A stretch of 64,000 bases of DNA from an uncultured Lachnospiraceae bacterium (GCA_910577175.1 CAJTLU010000002.1:186001-250000); one strand, 5' to 3'. Positions 51,586-60,849 are shown, numbered from the stretch's first letter. Made by a program: numbers and translations. Notes: generated by a model not told the origin, from the letters alone.

Positions 51586-52785
51586 ATGGAAAATTTGCTT
51601 GAACAAATAAATGAATTATACAAGGAAAATAGAGAGTGGAATTACTATGATGCAGAAATAAGCACCCCTTTTGATTCATATAAGGCTAAAAAATTTATTA
51701 AACAGTATTTTGAATATGGAGCTAAGAAAAGAGTAGTTTTACCATTTATAGATGAAATCGATTCGATAAGATATGTACATACAGTATCAACATTTTTTAT
51801 TGGATTATTAATCAAACGAGAGATATGTCCGGAATTGACTATTCTGAGCCGTGGCTATGAGGATTATAAGTTCAGTTATTTATGGTTTTTAGTATGCTTA
51901 TTTCATGACATGGGATATGCGATAGAAAATGATTGGATGTACAAATATAAGTATAGACGCGAGGCGGAAGGCTTTTTACACCAATATGAGGTTGTAAAAG
52001 GAACTTATTGGAGACTAGGAAATATTTACCGTGACCTAGGGTTGATATATGTGGCTCCAACAAGATATAGTAAGTTCACTGTTTCGAGCAAGGAACGTTG
52101 GTTTTCTGATAGAATTTTTAGGGGAATTGAATTTAATAATGGTACAATAATTAAGAAATCAATGTATACGCGTAAAACTGTTCTAAATTATTTAGAGTAC
52201 TGTAAAATGACAGAAGGAATAAGGCATTATGACCATGGGATAGTAGGTGGGTTGTGGTTATATGATAATTTGATGAAAAATTACTATAGGACATATAGGG
52301 AGGAAAGTACACGAAATCCTGATATCAGGATTGATAATTTTTTGGTGGATGGGTATTGGCATTTTTCGTTTGAACAGAAAATAGTATTTGCATATTTGGC
52401 AGATTGTATTATCGCACATAATATATGGCCGGCGAAAAAAGATACACGTGATACATATCTCAAATGTGGGTTGGAAGAATTAGTACAACCTTGGTTTAAA
52501 AAGATATCATTTAGAAATAATCCTATTTTATTTATTTTGGCAATAGCGGATACGATTGAACCGGTAAAACTATATTCTGCAGAAGTAAATATGACTGAAG
52601 TGGAGATATGGAAAGGAATAAATATAAAAGCGGAGAGGAAAAGTCTCTTTATTAAACTTATGGATGACAAACTATCATTTCAGAAATTATTGGCTAAAGT
52701 AGATGGATTAGATGACTGGATTGATGTGAAGGTACAGGTATTTAAGAAAAGTAAGGAGATAAAGATAGATTATTGCATGTTTTGA
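51586..52785 (+). CDS. HD-superfamily metal-dependent phosphohydrolase-like protein
   Basis: A 399-residue AT-rich gene. The sequence contains HD-type ligands in order: H107-D108 in FHDMGYA, D216-H217-G in YDHGIVGG, H278 in IIAHN, and D322 in IADTIEP. This order suits an HD-domain phosphohydrolase or nucleotidase, although overall similarity to a named family is not apparent to me. No signal peptide; one or two hydrophobic stretches belong to the helical core. It follows the Fic gene by about 100 bases. Candidates for its role include nucleotide hydrolysis in defence or stress. Confidence 0.6.
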   Translation: MENLLEQINELYKENREWNYYDAEISTPFDSYKAKKFIKQYFEYGAKKRVVLPFIDEIDSIRYVHTVSTFFIGLLIKREICPELTILSRGYEDYKFSYLWFLVCLFHDMGYAIENDWMYKYKYRREAEGFLHQYEVVKGTYWRLGNIYRDLGLIYVAPTRYSKFTVSSKERWFSDRIFRGIEFNNGTIIKKSMYTRKTVLNYLEYCKMTEGIRHYDHGIVGGLWLYDNLMKNYYRTYREESTRNPDIRIDNFLVDGYWHFSFEQKIVFAYLADCIIAHNIWPAKKDTRDTYLKCGLEELVQPWFKKISFRNNPILFILAIADTIEPVKLYSAEVNMTEVEIWKGINIKAERKSLFIKLMDDKLSFQKLLAKVDGLDDWIDVKVQVFKKSKEIKIDYCMF

Positions 52786-53553
52786 AATTATGAAAAGTGC
52801 AGAAACAATAGCATAATTGTCAAAAGGATTTTGAATATGTTGTGGATATTGTGATTGAAAATGTATATGTTTGATGTAGTGGTGCAGATGATGAATAGCT
52901 TCTGCGATAAGTATAGCTAATGTGTATAATAGTGATGTTTTGATTGTGACCGGTCTTATAAATTTAGTAGCATTAGGTATGATCAAAATAGGGATAAATG
53001 TATGGTGACGATATTTTGAAGAAAAATATATAAAAAAATCTGAAAAATAGACTAAATAATCGAGAAAAGAAGAAAAGCTTTTATCTGTGTTCTTCTAGAG
53101 TATTCATTTCATAAACTTACCCTGAGATTTTCCAAATGTTATTTGGAAAATCTTAGAGACTGTTATTATGGTCCCATTATGCAATATTATTGCAGGCAAA
53201 CGATGAAAAGCCCGTATATGGTATAGGGAAGAAGTTGCCGGGCAACCCGAACATCGGAACCTTTCAACGTAACGATTGAAAAAGAATGCTATTTGTGGTA
53301 TATTTATCTTGCTTGAAGCTTTTACTATATGTAATTCATGTACTCATGTATTTATGTATAGTAAAATGTGTAAAAGTGGATAAAATAGGTAAGTTATAAA
53401 TCTTGATTTACTTCACTTTTACCTCAAATTAATACAAAACTATGCTAATTTATGCAAAGATATGCAGAATATGATTAAAACAAGCAAGAAAGGAAATGTT
53501 CAAAAAGCCAGAAAATAGGAGGCTTTGTAGGGCTATACAAGGTTATGCAAGAT
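52786..53553. other. 768-base AT-rich non-coding region with several hairpins
   Basis: No convincing gene. Visible structures: a perfect 13-bp hairpin AGATTTTCCAAAT/ATTTGGAAAATCT (53125-53153, loop GTT); GTTGC/GCAAC and CTTTCAA/TTGAAAAAG stems between 53230 and 53285; GTAAAAGTG/CACTTTTAC (53370-53378, 53414-53422); and TATGC repeated at exact 10-base steps (53441, 53451, 53461). An untranslated frame ending at 53008 resembles a membrane-helix remnant. It may include a small RNA or an excision scar. Confidence 0.5.
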
Positions 53554-54027
53554 ATGATAAAACTGCTTTTCATCTGCCACGGCAATATCTGCCGTTCCCC
53601 TATGGCAGAGTTTGTAATGAAGGATTTAATAGAGAAGGAAGGTCTTTCGGATTGCATTTTCGTGGCTTCTGCGGCGACAAGCACCGAGGAGCTTGGGAAT
53701 GATATCCATTATGGGACAAGGTCGGTTTTGGAGCGGTACCGGATTCCGTTTGCGAGGCGGCAGGCGAGGCAGATTACCCGGGCGGATTATGGCGAGTATG
53801 ATTATCTGGTCGGGATGGATAGCGCGAATATCCGCAATATGCAGCGGGCATTCGGGGGAGACCCGGAGGGGAAGGTGTATAAGCTGCTTTCCTTTGCCGG
53901 AAATGGAAACGATGTGGCAGACCCGTGGTATACCGGGGATTTTGAGACGACCTACCGGGATGTGCAGGAGGGCTGCCAGGCGCTGCTGAAGCGGCTTAAG
54001 GCAGAGCTGAGAGGAGTAAGACAATGA
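53554..54027 (+). CDS. Low-molecular-weight protein tyrosine phosphatase
   Basis: A 157-residue phosphatase. The P-loop C8-HGNIC-R14-S is at the N-terminus and the general acid Asp is near 123 (VADPWYTGDFETTY). Fold-typical segments in between are present. I use the ATG at 53554, since family members begin 5-7 residues before the loop; an ATG 9 bases earlier is possible. It overlaps the MoxR gene by 4 bases. GC content returns to the core level here. Confidence 0.9.
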   Translation: MIKLLFICHGNICRSPMAEFVMKDLIEKEGLSDCIFVASAATSTEELGNDIHYGTRSVLERYRIPFARRQARQITRADYGEYDYLVGMDSANIRNMQRAFGGDPEGKVYKLLSFAGNGNDVADPWYTGDFETTYRDVQEGCQALLKRLKAELRGVRQ

Positions 54028-54962
54028 ATATCAATCAATCAGTCCGCGGGGTGCCGGAGGAGGTAAAGAAGGCGGTTACAGGGAAGGATGACTGTATCTA
54101 TAAGGCGTTTGCGGCGATTCTGGCCGGAGGGCACATTTTAATCGAGGATGTGCCGGGGGTAGGAAAGACTACGTTAGTTATGGCGTTTTCGAAGGCGCTT
54201 TCTTTAGAGAGTAACCGGATGCAGTTTACGCCGGATGTGATGCCGGCGGATATTCTCGGGTTTAATATGTACCAGAAGGAAACGGGAAGCTTTGTTTACT
54301 ATCCGGGCGCGGTTATGTGTAACCTATTTCTGGCAGATGAGATAAACCGGACTTCTCCGAAAACCCAGTCTGCACTGTTGGAGGTAATGGAGGAAGGGAT
54401 GGTTACCGTGGACGGGAAAAGCAGGAAGGTGCCGGAGCCGTTTATTGTAATGGCAACCCAGAATCCAAAGGGAAGCGCCGGGACACAGCTTTTGCCGGAG
54501 TCACAGCTGGACCGTTTTATGATTTGTATGAGCATGGGCTATCCCGGTCTGGACGATGAGGTGGAAATCCTGAAAGGTAAAAGCGGTTCCTCTGTTCTTC
54601 AGGTGAATCCGGTGCTCAGTATGGAGCAGCTGATTTCTGTAAAGGAGCAGGTGGAGGAGGTTCATGTGAGTGAGCCGCTGTTTATGTATATTGCAACATT
54701 GTCAAAATCGACCAGGGAGCATGCTTATATTGAGCTGGGCTTAAGCCCGAGAGGCTCCATTGCCTGCGTCCGTATGGCGAAGGCGTGGGCTTATTTACAC
54801 GGAAGAGACTATGTTTTGCCGGAGGATGTCGCTGACATTTTTCTGGATGTGTCGAAGCACAGAATCGTGCTGAATGCAAAGGCAAGGGTAGGCAGGGTTT
54901 CGGCGGCGGCGGTGTTGGAGGAAGTTTTGTCCAAGACAAAGCAGCCGGCGTCCTATCGGTAA
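54024..54962 (+). CDS. MoxR-family AAA+ ATPase
   Basis: A 312-residue AAA+ ATPase: Walker A (EDVPGVGKTTLVMAFS), MoxR-specific FTPDVMPADILGFNMY, Walker B (LFLADEINRTSPKTQSALLEVMEE), sensor 1 (VMATQNP), and the C-terminal lid. MoxR proteins act as chaperones or metal-insertion factors, usually with DUF58 proteins. It overlaps the phosphatase gene by 4 bases and precedes DUF58 and transglutaminase genes, the standard MoxR-DUF58-TgpA arrangement. Confidence 0.92.
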   Translation: MNINQSVRGVPEEVKKAVTGKDDCIYKAFAAILAGGHILIEDVPGVGKTTLVMAFSKALSLESNRMQFTPDVMPADILGFNMYQKETGSFVYYPGAVMCNLFLADEINRTSPKTQSALLEVMEEGMVTVDGKSRKVPEPFIVMATQNPKGSAGTQLLPESQLDRFMICMSMGYPGLDDEVEILKGKSGSSVLQVNPVLSMEQLISVKEQVEEVHVSEPLFMYIATLSKSTREHAYIELGLSPRGSIACVRMAKAWAYLHGRDYVLPEDVADIFLDVSKHRIVLNAKARVGRVSAAAVLEEVLSKTKQPASYR

Positions 54963-54975
54963 AAGGAAGAGTAGC

Positions 54976-56076
54976 ATGTCTAGCTTTATAAATTTATTTT
55001 TTGTGACGATTGCAGCGTTCTATTTTGCGCTGATGTATGAAAATGCGGCAATTATGCTGTTAGCTTACTTGTTGGCGGCATTTTTTGTAGTTTCGCTCTT
55101 CGGGGTATCGTTCCGGGTTGTTATGGTGAAGGCGAGGTTAGAAATTCCCGTCGGAATTTCGGAGCCGGGAAAAGAGAGTATAGTCCGGCTTGTGGTGACC
55201 AACGGGTGTCCGTTTCCAGTGCGGCGGATAAAAGCGTTGCTTAGTGTGGAAGATAGGCTCAACGGGAAGAGGACAGACAGCTGGATGAAGCTGTCTGCAG
55301 TTCCGCGGGGAGAAAACGCCCTTGTCGGCAGGCTTTCCTTTTCCGACGCCGGAAATTATACCGTTATACTGAAAAAGCTGCGGGTTTATGACCGGACAGG
55401 TCTGCTGCATGGGGACAGTAAGGAAAGCAGCGTGGCGGATATCCAGATTCTTCCTGTCTTACATGAGGTGCCGGTACAGCTGACGGCGGCAACAAAAAAT
55501 TTTTGCGGCGAATCGGATGTGTATGACGGACATAGGTCAGGAGATGATAGCAGCGAGCTGTTTCAGATAAGGGAATACCGGGAGGGAGACCAGCTCCGGG
55601 ATATCCATTGGAAGCTGACGGCAAAGCAGGAAGAGCTTATGGTAAAGGAGCATTCGTTTCCAAAGCCCTGCCCGGTTGTATTGTTTTTGGATTTTCATCC
55701 AGGGAAGCGGCTGGAGAAGAAGGAACGGCTGATTTCTTACATGGAAACGGCTGCCAGTCTTTCCTTTTCTATTATGGATGCGGGCTGTCCGCATTATATC
55801 GTATGGTATGATGGCGAGGAAGCGGATTTAAAGCGTTTGCGGGTAGAGGATGAGGAAAGTCTGTTTTATTTTATCGGGATGCTGATGCAGATTCGTTGGA
55901 GACAGCCAAAGGAGGAGCCGGTACAGCGTTACAGGGAAAAATACCAGATGGAGCCGTATGTGTGGGCACTTTCGCTGGACGAGGAGCTTCAGCTTAGAAA
56001 AGGGGAGGAGGTTGTTGTAAGGTTTTCGGAAAAGAATTTAGAACAATCGTTGTCGCAGAGAGAGCTATTATTATAA
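54976..56076 (+). CDS. DUF58 domain membrane protein
   Basis: A 366-residue protein with two N-terminal membrane segments (about 4-22 and 27-46), an Ig-like middle region (about 60-170), and the DUF58 motif REYREGDQLRDIHWKLTAK (near 199-217). A vWA-like domain follows. It starts 13 bases after the MoxR stop with AAAGGAAGAG upstream. Predicted to work with MoxR at the membrane; the substrate is unknown. Confidence 0.88.
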   Translation: MSSFINLFFVTIAAFYFALMYENAAIMLLAYLLAAFFVVSLFGVSFRVVMVKARLEIPVGISEPGKESIVRLVVTNGCPFPVRRIKALLSVEDRLNGKRTDSWMKLSAVPRGENALVGRLSFSDAGNYTVILKKLRVYDRTGLLHGDSKESSVADIQILPVLHEVPVQLTAATKNFCGESDVYDGHRSGDDSSELFQIREYREGDQLRDIHWKLTAKQEELMVKEHSFPKPCPVVLFLDFHPGKRLEKKERLISYMETAASLSFSIMDAGCPHYIVWYDGEEADLKRLRVEDEESLFYFIGMLMQIRWRQPKEEPVQRYREKYQMEPYVWALSLDEELQLRKGEEVVVRFSEKNLEQSLSQRELLL

Positions 56077-56085
56077 AGACAGGTC

Positions 56086-58698
56086 GTGCAAAAAGTGAAA
56101 AAGAGACGGGAGATAAGATGGAGCGAGTCCGTCAGAACGAATCAGTATGAAGAAAATACGTTTATAAAATACAGAACCGCTGCGGCAGAGGTTCTTTTTT
56201 CCGTAGCCTGTACGCTTGCGTTTGTTTGTTCCGCGTACAATATGCTTCAGGAGGTTTATCAGTGGGGCAGCTTAAACAGCAATAAGGTGCTGTTATTGTT
56301 TTTGGTTGCAGTTCTGACCGGTGCTGTGATGGAGGTGGAGTTTCCGGGAAGGAAGAAAATGACTGCATTCCTGCGCTGGGGGGTGCCGTTTGCCATAGGG
56401 TTTATTTCTATTTGGTATCTGCGTTCCGGAGACAATGCGGAGGAGATACGTTCCGGTCTGCAAGCGATGGCGGCTTTTTACGTGGATCAATGGAATGTGT
56501 ATTATGGAACGGAGTTTTTGGTTTCCTCCGGGAATCCGGAACAAATCGGAGCAGCGATGGATGCTGTGATGTTTTTTCTGTGTGTTGTTCTGCTGTGGGC
56601 AGCGAGGATGCGAAAGGAAAATACGATTCCGGTGCTTGTGCCGGTGGGAGCCCTTTTGCTGGAGTTTCTGGCAGGGGATTCGCCGGAGGGCTGGGGAATT
56701 TTTGTGATGTTTGCCGGGATTTTATCTGCCAATGCTACACGGTTTAGTCTGCAGGATTTTTGTCTGGCGCAGGGGAGAAGAAAAGGTTTCTCGGAGAAAA
56801 AACGAATTGCGCCTGTTTTTCTGACTGGTGCCGGCATCTTGCTTGTCTGCGTGCTGGTAAAGCTTGCGGGTGTGCCTTTAGCAAATGATATGGTCCGGAA
56901 AAATTCGGGAAAAGTCAAGCAGTTTCAAGAGGAGTTTATCGATAAGGTTTCCAGCTTTTCTCTTTTGGAAGAGATAAAGGCGCCGAAAGCGTTGGAGAGT
57001 TTAAAGGAGGCTTTCGGTACTATATTTGAGAAGAAAGACGCAGACAGCGCGGAGCTCACGAACCGGGAACCCCGGTATAAGGGTGCTCCGGCACTCCGGA
57101 TACAGACGGAGAAACGGCCGGTAGGAAATATTTATTTGAAAGGGTTCTGTACGGGAGAATATGAGGCAGGCGTCTGGAAAAGAAGCCGGAAGACGTTTGA
57201 AAAGGAGTGTGGGAGAGGGGGCTTTGACATTGAAAGGACTGCTTCGGCGGTTGTTTTGTCCACGGCAGGAGAGTTTATAGGGAACGCTCCGGCGGGACAT
57301 TTGCCGGAGGGGGTACAGGAGATAGCAGCTAGTCTTTTTTATTATGATTCGTCCGGAACAGGCGCATATTTTCCGTATTTTGCGGAGCCCAAGGGCGCCG
57401 GCATCTATGTGGAAAGCGACTGTTGCGTGAAAAAGGAAAAGGACCTGGAAGAAACGGCGTTTACTTTTTGGGAATTTAATGACGGGAGCATGGCGGCTTT
57501 TCTGAAACAAAAAACGGCGGAGCGTCCGGAATGGGAAGTCTGGTATGAAAACTATATACGGGAATTTTATCTTGCGGTGCCGGAGAATATGACCTGTGTC
57601 AGGGAGATTGTAAATGAAATAGAGGAGCATGGATACCAGAGGGGGCTTTTTGAAGACCCGATGGACGAAAATGCAATGCGTCTGTTGAAGGCATATCTTG
57701 TCGTGGAATGGATGAGAAGGAATACCGGATACAGCACAGAACTTCCGGAACTTCCTTCCGGCGTTGACCCGGTTGAGTTTTTTCTCGGAACAAGCAGGGA
57801 AGGCTATTGCATGCATTATGCAAGTGCAGCCGTTATGCTTCTCCGGGAGTTTGGGGTTCCGGCTAGATATGCAGCCGGTTATCTTGTGAATCAGTCTGCT
57901 TTTTTGCCTAAGTCCGGAAAATATGAGGCGGTAGTTATGGATAACAGGGCGCATGCCTGGGCAGAGGTGTATCTGGACGGAATCGGCTGGATTCCGGTGG
58001 AAGTCACCAATGGGTACGATAATCCGGTATCGGACGGAAGCCTTACACTGCAGGTTCCGCCTCTTAAACCAGAGGGACAGCCTTACGCTACTCCGGTTCC
58101 GACGGGGATTCCGGGCAATATGCCGGGACAGGAGCCTCCGGAGGATAGGACGGAGCTGACGGTGACTCCCGGGATACCTCCGGATGATAAAACGATACAG
58201 CCAGGCAAGCCGTCGGATATCACGCTTCCGGAAATAAAACAGCCGTCTTCGGAAGCAAAGAAGGAGAGTCTTGCAAAAAGGATTTCTCCGGTAATTTTAA
58301 TCTTTGCCCTGTTTTTCTGTTTTATTTTTGAACTGTTGTTTGTACCTCTTTGGAAGGTGTTCAAAAAGATAGCAGGAAAGGTGGCTGACCGGCGGCTCCA
58401 GCAGCTGATTCAGCGGAGCGGGAACCGGCAGGCAATCAGATTTGTGAACCGGAAGATTTATCAGAGGCTCCGGCGAAGTGGAAAACTGTTTAAATTGTCT
58501 CTGAGAGATGCCGAGTATGAGGAATTATTAAAGAAAAACTACCGGGAAGTTCCGGCAGAGGACTGGAAGCGCTATATGGGGCTTGCAAAGGCAGCTGCAT
58601 TTTCCTGCGGCGAATTTACAGAACAGGAAACGGAGTTTTGCTGTAGGATTTACCGGAAGGTAAGGCAGAAACCTTTTTCCCTGTTCCAAAGGGATTAA
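56086..58698 (+). CDS. TgpA-like membrane transglutaminase
   Basis: An 870-residue protein. After a charged N-terminus come about six membrane segments (25-260), a long extracytoplasmic region, and a transglutaminase core with Cys575 (REGYCMHYASAAVMLLREFG), His623 (RAHAWAEVYLDGIGWIPVEVT) and a following acidic residue. A Pro-rich linker (about 650-730) leads to a last membrane segment (about 735-760) and a cytosolic tail, as in DUF3488/DUF4129 proteins. The start codon is a GTG with a weak ribosome site, so the exact start is uncertain. It ends the MoxR operon and is followed by a terminator. Confidence 0.85.
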   Translation: MQKVKKRREIRWSESVRTNQYEENTFIKYRTAAAEVLFSVACTLAFVCSAYNMLQEVYQWGSLNSNKVLLLFLVAVLTGAVMEVEFPGRKKMTAFLRWGVPFAIGFISIWYLRSGDNAEEIRSGLQAMAAFYVDQWNVYYGTEFLVSSGNPEQIGAAMDAVMFFLCVVLLWAARMRKENTIPVLVPVGALLLEFLAGDSPEGWGIFVMFAGILSANATRFSLQDFCLAQGRRKGFSEKKRIAPVFLTGAGILLVCVLVKLAGVPLANDMVRKNSGKVKQFQEEFIDKVSSFSLLEEIKAPKALESLKEAFGTIFEKKDADSAELTNREPRYKGAPALRIQTEKRPVGNIYLKGFCTGEYEAGVWKRSRKTFEKECGRGGFDIERTASAVVLSTAGEFIGNAPAGHLPEGVQEIAASLFYYDSSGTGAYFPYFAEPKGAGIYVESDCCVKKEKDLEETAFTFWEFNDGSMAAFLKQKTAERPEWEVWYENYIREFYLAVPENMTCVREIVNEIEEHGYQRGLFEDPMDENAMRLLKAYLVVEWMRRNTGYSTELPELPSGVDPVEFFLGTSREGYCMHYASAAVMLLREFGVPARYAAGYLVNQSAFLPKSGKYEAVVMDNRAHAWAEVYLDGIGWIPVEVTNGYDNPVSDGSLTLQVPPLKPEGQPYATPVPTGIPGNMPGQEPPEDRTELTVTPGIPPDDKTIQPGKPSDITLPEIKQPSSEAKKESLAKRISPVILIFALFFCFIFELLFVPLWKVFKKIAGKVADRRLQQLIQRSGNRQAIRFVNRKIYQRLRRSGKLFKLSLRDAEYEELLKKNYREVPAEDWKRYMGLAKAAAFSCGEFTEQETEFCCRIYRKVRQKPFSLFQRD

Positions 58699-58758
58699 AA
58701 GGGGTTGCTTTTAGGTCGGCAAAAGCAGCCTGACAGTCAGGAATAGCGGCTTTGAATT

Positions 58759-58790
58759 AACGGCACAGGAAAAAACTGTGCCGTTTTCCT
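58759..58790 (+). terminator. Intrinsic terminator of the MoxR operon
   Basis: AACGGCACAG (58759-58768) pairs perfectly with CTGTGCCGTT (58776-58785), followed by TTCCTTTG. Confidence 0.8.
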
Positions 58791-58903
58791 TTGTTCTACT
58801 ATGTACCTTTTCTCATATTTATGTTAGGATTACGGTGTAACGGGGGTCCCGTACCGAGGGGAATGCAGTAACAGGACGGAAGCAAAGAAAGGAGTAGCAT
58901 AGG

Positions 58904-59755
58904 ATGAAAGGAAGAGTATATGCAATAGCAGCAGCGATAGCGCTTACGTCTGCCGGAGTGCAGGGAGCGCATGTAGCACAGGCAGCAGCACGGCCGGTAT
59001 ATGTAAGCAGGATTAATAGCGAAACAGCAGGACAGTGGAAAGAGACGTTACAACGGCTGAATGTCCGGTGTGACCTTCTGTTCGAACTGCTTTCCAGGTT
59101 TGAATGTGACAAATTACCGGAGAAACCGGGCGGAAGTAAGCCGGAGCAGCCGGAAGTACCGGGAGAAGGAAGACCGGAACAGCCGGGTACGCCGGAAGAG
59201 AAGCCGGAAGAAAAACCAGATAAGCCTGGCGATAGCAAGCCGGATAATCCTGGTGAGAGCAAACCGGATAAACCTGGCGATAGCAAGCCGGATAATCCTG
59301 GTGAGAGCAAACCGGATAATCCTGGCGATAGCAAGCCGGATAATCCTGGCGAGAGTAAGCCGGAAGAGCAGGACAAGGCATATGTGTATGGTCTCCGTAT
59401 TACGGAGCTTGTAAATCAGCATCGTGCCGAAGCGGGACTGGCTCCGGTAGAGTATTCTGCAGAGCTGAGCAAGCCGGCGCAGACACGTGTATTTGAGATT
59501 GAGAAGTCATTTTCCCATACACGTCCGGATGGAAGATACTTTTCGTCTGCATTAAAAGACCATGGAATTTCTTATCGCTATACCGGTGAGAACATTGCGT
59601 GGGGACATAAGTCGCCGGAGGAAGTAGTAGAAGCATGGATGAATTCTCCGGGACACCGTGCCAATATATTAAATGAGCGCTTTACGAAGCTTGGCGTAGG
59701 CTACCAGCAGAATGCAAAAGGCGTAAACTACTTCACGCAGCTGTTTACGAACTAA
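58904..59755 (+). CDS. Secreted CAP/SCP-domain protein with Pro-rich repeat
   Basis: A 283-residue secreted protein: signal peptide (1-28, AAAIALTSAGVQGAHVAQAAA), a short helical region, and a Pro/Glu/Lys/Asp-rich linker with six 8-residue units of the type PDNPGESK. A C-terminal CAP domain follows (about 160-283), with SFSHTRPDG, YTGENIAWG, WMNSPGHRANILNERF and the YFTQLF end. YkwD-like CAP proteins are common cell-surface proteins of Clostridia with unknown enzymatic role; the linker probably spans the wall. AAAGGAG precedes the start. It is a single gene flanked by terminators. Confidence 0.9.
   Translation: MKGRVYAIAAAIALTSAGVQGAHVAQAAARPVYVSRINSETAGQWKETLQRLNVRCDLLFELLSRFECDKLPEKPGGSKPEQPEVPGEGRPEQPGTPEEKPEEKPDKPGDSKPDNPGESKPDKPGDSKPDNPGESKPDNPGDSKPDNPGESKPEEQDKAYVYGLRITELVNQHRAEAGLAPVEYSAELSKPAQTRVFEIEKSFSHTRPDGRYFSSALKDHGISYRYTGENIAWGHKSPEEVVEAWMNSPGHRANILNERFTKLGVGYQQNAKGVNYFTQLFTN
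59216..59359 (+). repeat. Six 24-base tandem repeats inside the CAP gene
   Basis: The units encode PDxPG(E/D)SK and differ at a few positions; the GAG and GAT versions alternate at first, which points to a former 48-base unit. Copy number may vary between strains. Confidence 0.9.
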
Positions 59756-59876
59756 GGAAGCGTTGATTAAATCATCGCTTCCTCAGAGCCTCCGGCGGAT
59801 GCGCACGGATTTGCAGGGGTGAATGTTGCTTCGCAACGCAAATCCGGCGCGGGAAACGCTTTCATCAGCGTTTCCC
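59756..59876. terminator. Three consecutive hairpins after the CAP gene
   Basis: GGAAGCG..CGCTTCC (59756-59782), GGATTTGC..GCAAATCC (59807-59845) and GGGAAACGCT/AGCGTTTCCC (59851-59876, perfect 10 bp, six-base loop). None ends in a T run on the + strand. They may act in RNA stability or termination, or form a repeat element. Confidence 0.5.
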
Positions 59877-59917
59877 TAAGAAATTACTAACGCGAAAAAG
59901 GGAGAATAAAGTACCGG

Positions 59918-59973
59918 GAGCCGTCCGACGGAATACACTATAACAGAGTGTAACCGAAGGGCGGTTCTTTTTT
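59918..59973 (+). promoter_or_regulatory. Terminator-like hairpin abutting the CDF start codon
   Basis: GAGCCGTCC (59918-59926) pairs with GGGCGGTTC (59959-59967) with two wobbles. Six T residues (59968-59973) then run directly into the ATG at 59974. Between the arms are CCGTCCGACGG and ACACT/AGTGT. This resembles an attenuator or riboswitch expression platform. I could not match it to the NiCo (czcD) consensus. Confidence 0.5.
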
Positions 59974-60849
59974 ATGGGTAAAAATACAGCAGGCTGCTGT
60001 GGACGTGTAAAAAAATCTGAGAACAGGATTTTACTTGCGTTTCTTTTAAATCTGTTTTTCTCTTTTGTCGAGGTCTGGGGAGGGCTTCTGACCGGAAGCA
60101 TCACGATAATGTCGGATGCCATCCACGATTTCGGGGACTGTATTGCGCTTGGAATGGCATGGCGTATGGAAAAGCTTTCCAAGAGGCCGCCAAATCAGAA
60201 ATACCATTTCGGCTACCGGAGGTTTTCGGTGATTGCGGGATTGATTAACAATCTGATTTTGCTGGCTGGCGGCGTCATTATCATTGTAACCTGTACCCAG
60301 CGTTTTTTCTCACCGAGGGAAATTGACGGCGCGGGAATGTTTGTGTTTGCAGTGTTCGGAATTCTGATGAACGGTATTGCTATGATTCTGACCGCAAGAG
60401 GAAGCAACATCAATGAAAAGACAATCAGCACGCATATGCTGGAGGATGTTTTAACCTGGGCCGCCGTATTGATTGTGGGAATTATTATGCATTTTTTCCA
60501 TTTGCCGATTCTGGATTCGTTATTGTCAATCGGAATGACGCTCGTTATTTTCTGCGGTGTGGCGAGGAATTTGAAACGGATTTTTGCGGTACTCGCAGTA
60601 CGTTCGCCGCTAAAGGCAGAGGATTATGACAGTCTGAAAGGGGAGCTGGAGGGCTGTGAGCCGTTTGCCAGGCTTGAAAATCTGCGGTTATATAGCATCA
60701 GCGGGGAGGATAAAAATGCAGAGGTATTTTTTAAGCTGACCGGAGAATGTCAGGCAAAGGAGCATGAGCAGCTGTTCGAAAAGGCAGAGGAATGCTGTAA
60801 AAGATATGGAATCGAGCAGGTCTTTATACAGGCGCGTTATAAGGAGTAG
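59974..60849 (+). CDS. Cation diffusion facilitator metal exporter
   Basis: A 291-residue CDF transporter with six membrane segments. Metal-site residues are in ITIMSDAIHDFGD (segment 2) and HMLEDVLTW (segment 5). The C-terminal cytosolic domain (about 205-291) follows. It likely exports Zn, Co, Mn or Fe in exchange for protons. The ATG at 59974 has no normal ribosome site: six T residues and a hairpin precede it. Either translation is weak, the start is further on, or the upstream RNA is regulatory. Confidence 0.88.
   Translation: MGKNTAGCCGRVKKSENRILLAFLLNLFFSFVEVWGGLLTGSITIMSDAIHDFGDCIALGMAWRMEKLSKRPPNQKYHFGYRRFSVIAGLINNLILLAGGVIIIVTCTQRFFSPREIDGAGMFVFAVFGILMNGIAMILTARGSNINEKTISTHMLEDVLTWAAVLIVGIIMHFFHLPILDSLLSIGMTLVIFCGVARNLKRIFAVLAVRSPLKAEDYDSLKGELEGCEPFARLENLRLYSISGEDKNAEVFFKLTGECQAKEHEQLFEKAEECCKRYGIEQVFIQARYKE

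Noticed and set aside
53225..53290. tRNA gene
   Set aside because: Short stems are present, but no acceptor stem, T-loop consensus or CCA-type layout could be made.
58819..59376. Minus-strand frame with LLSPGLSG repeats
   Set aside because: It is the antisense shadow of the Pro-rich repeat in the secreted CAP gene, where the 24-base unit keeps all frames open; no ribosome site.
59880..59973. NiCo (czcD) riboswitch before the CDF gene
   Set aside because: The conserved helical core could not be matched by eye, though the terminator-like stem is real; reported only as an unknown leader.
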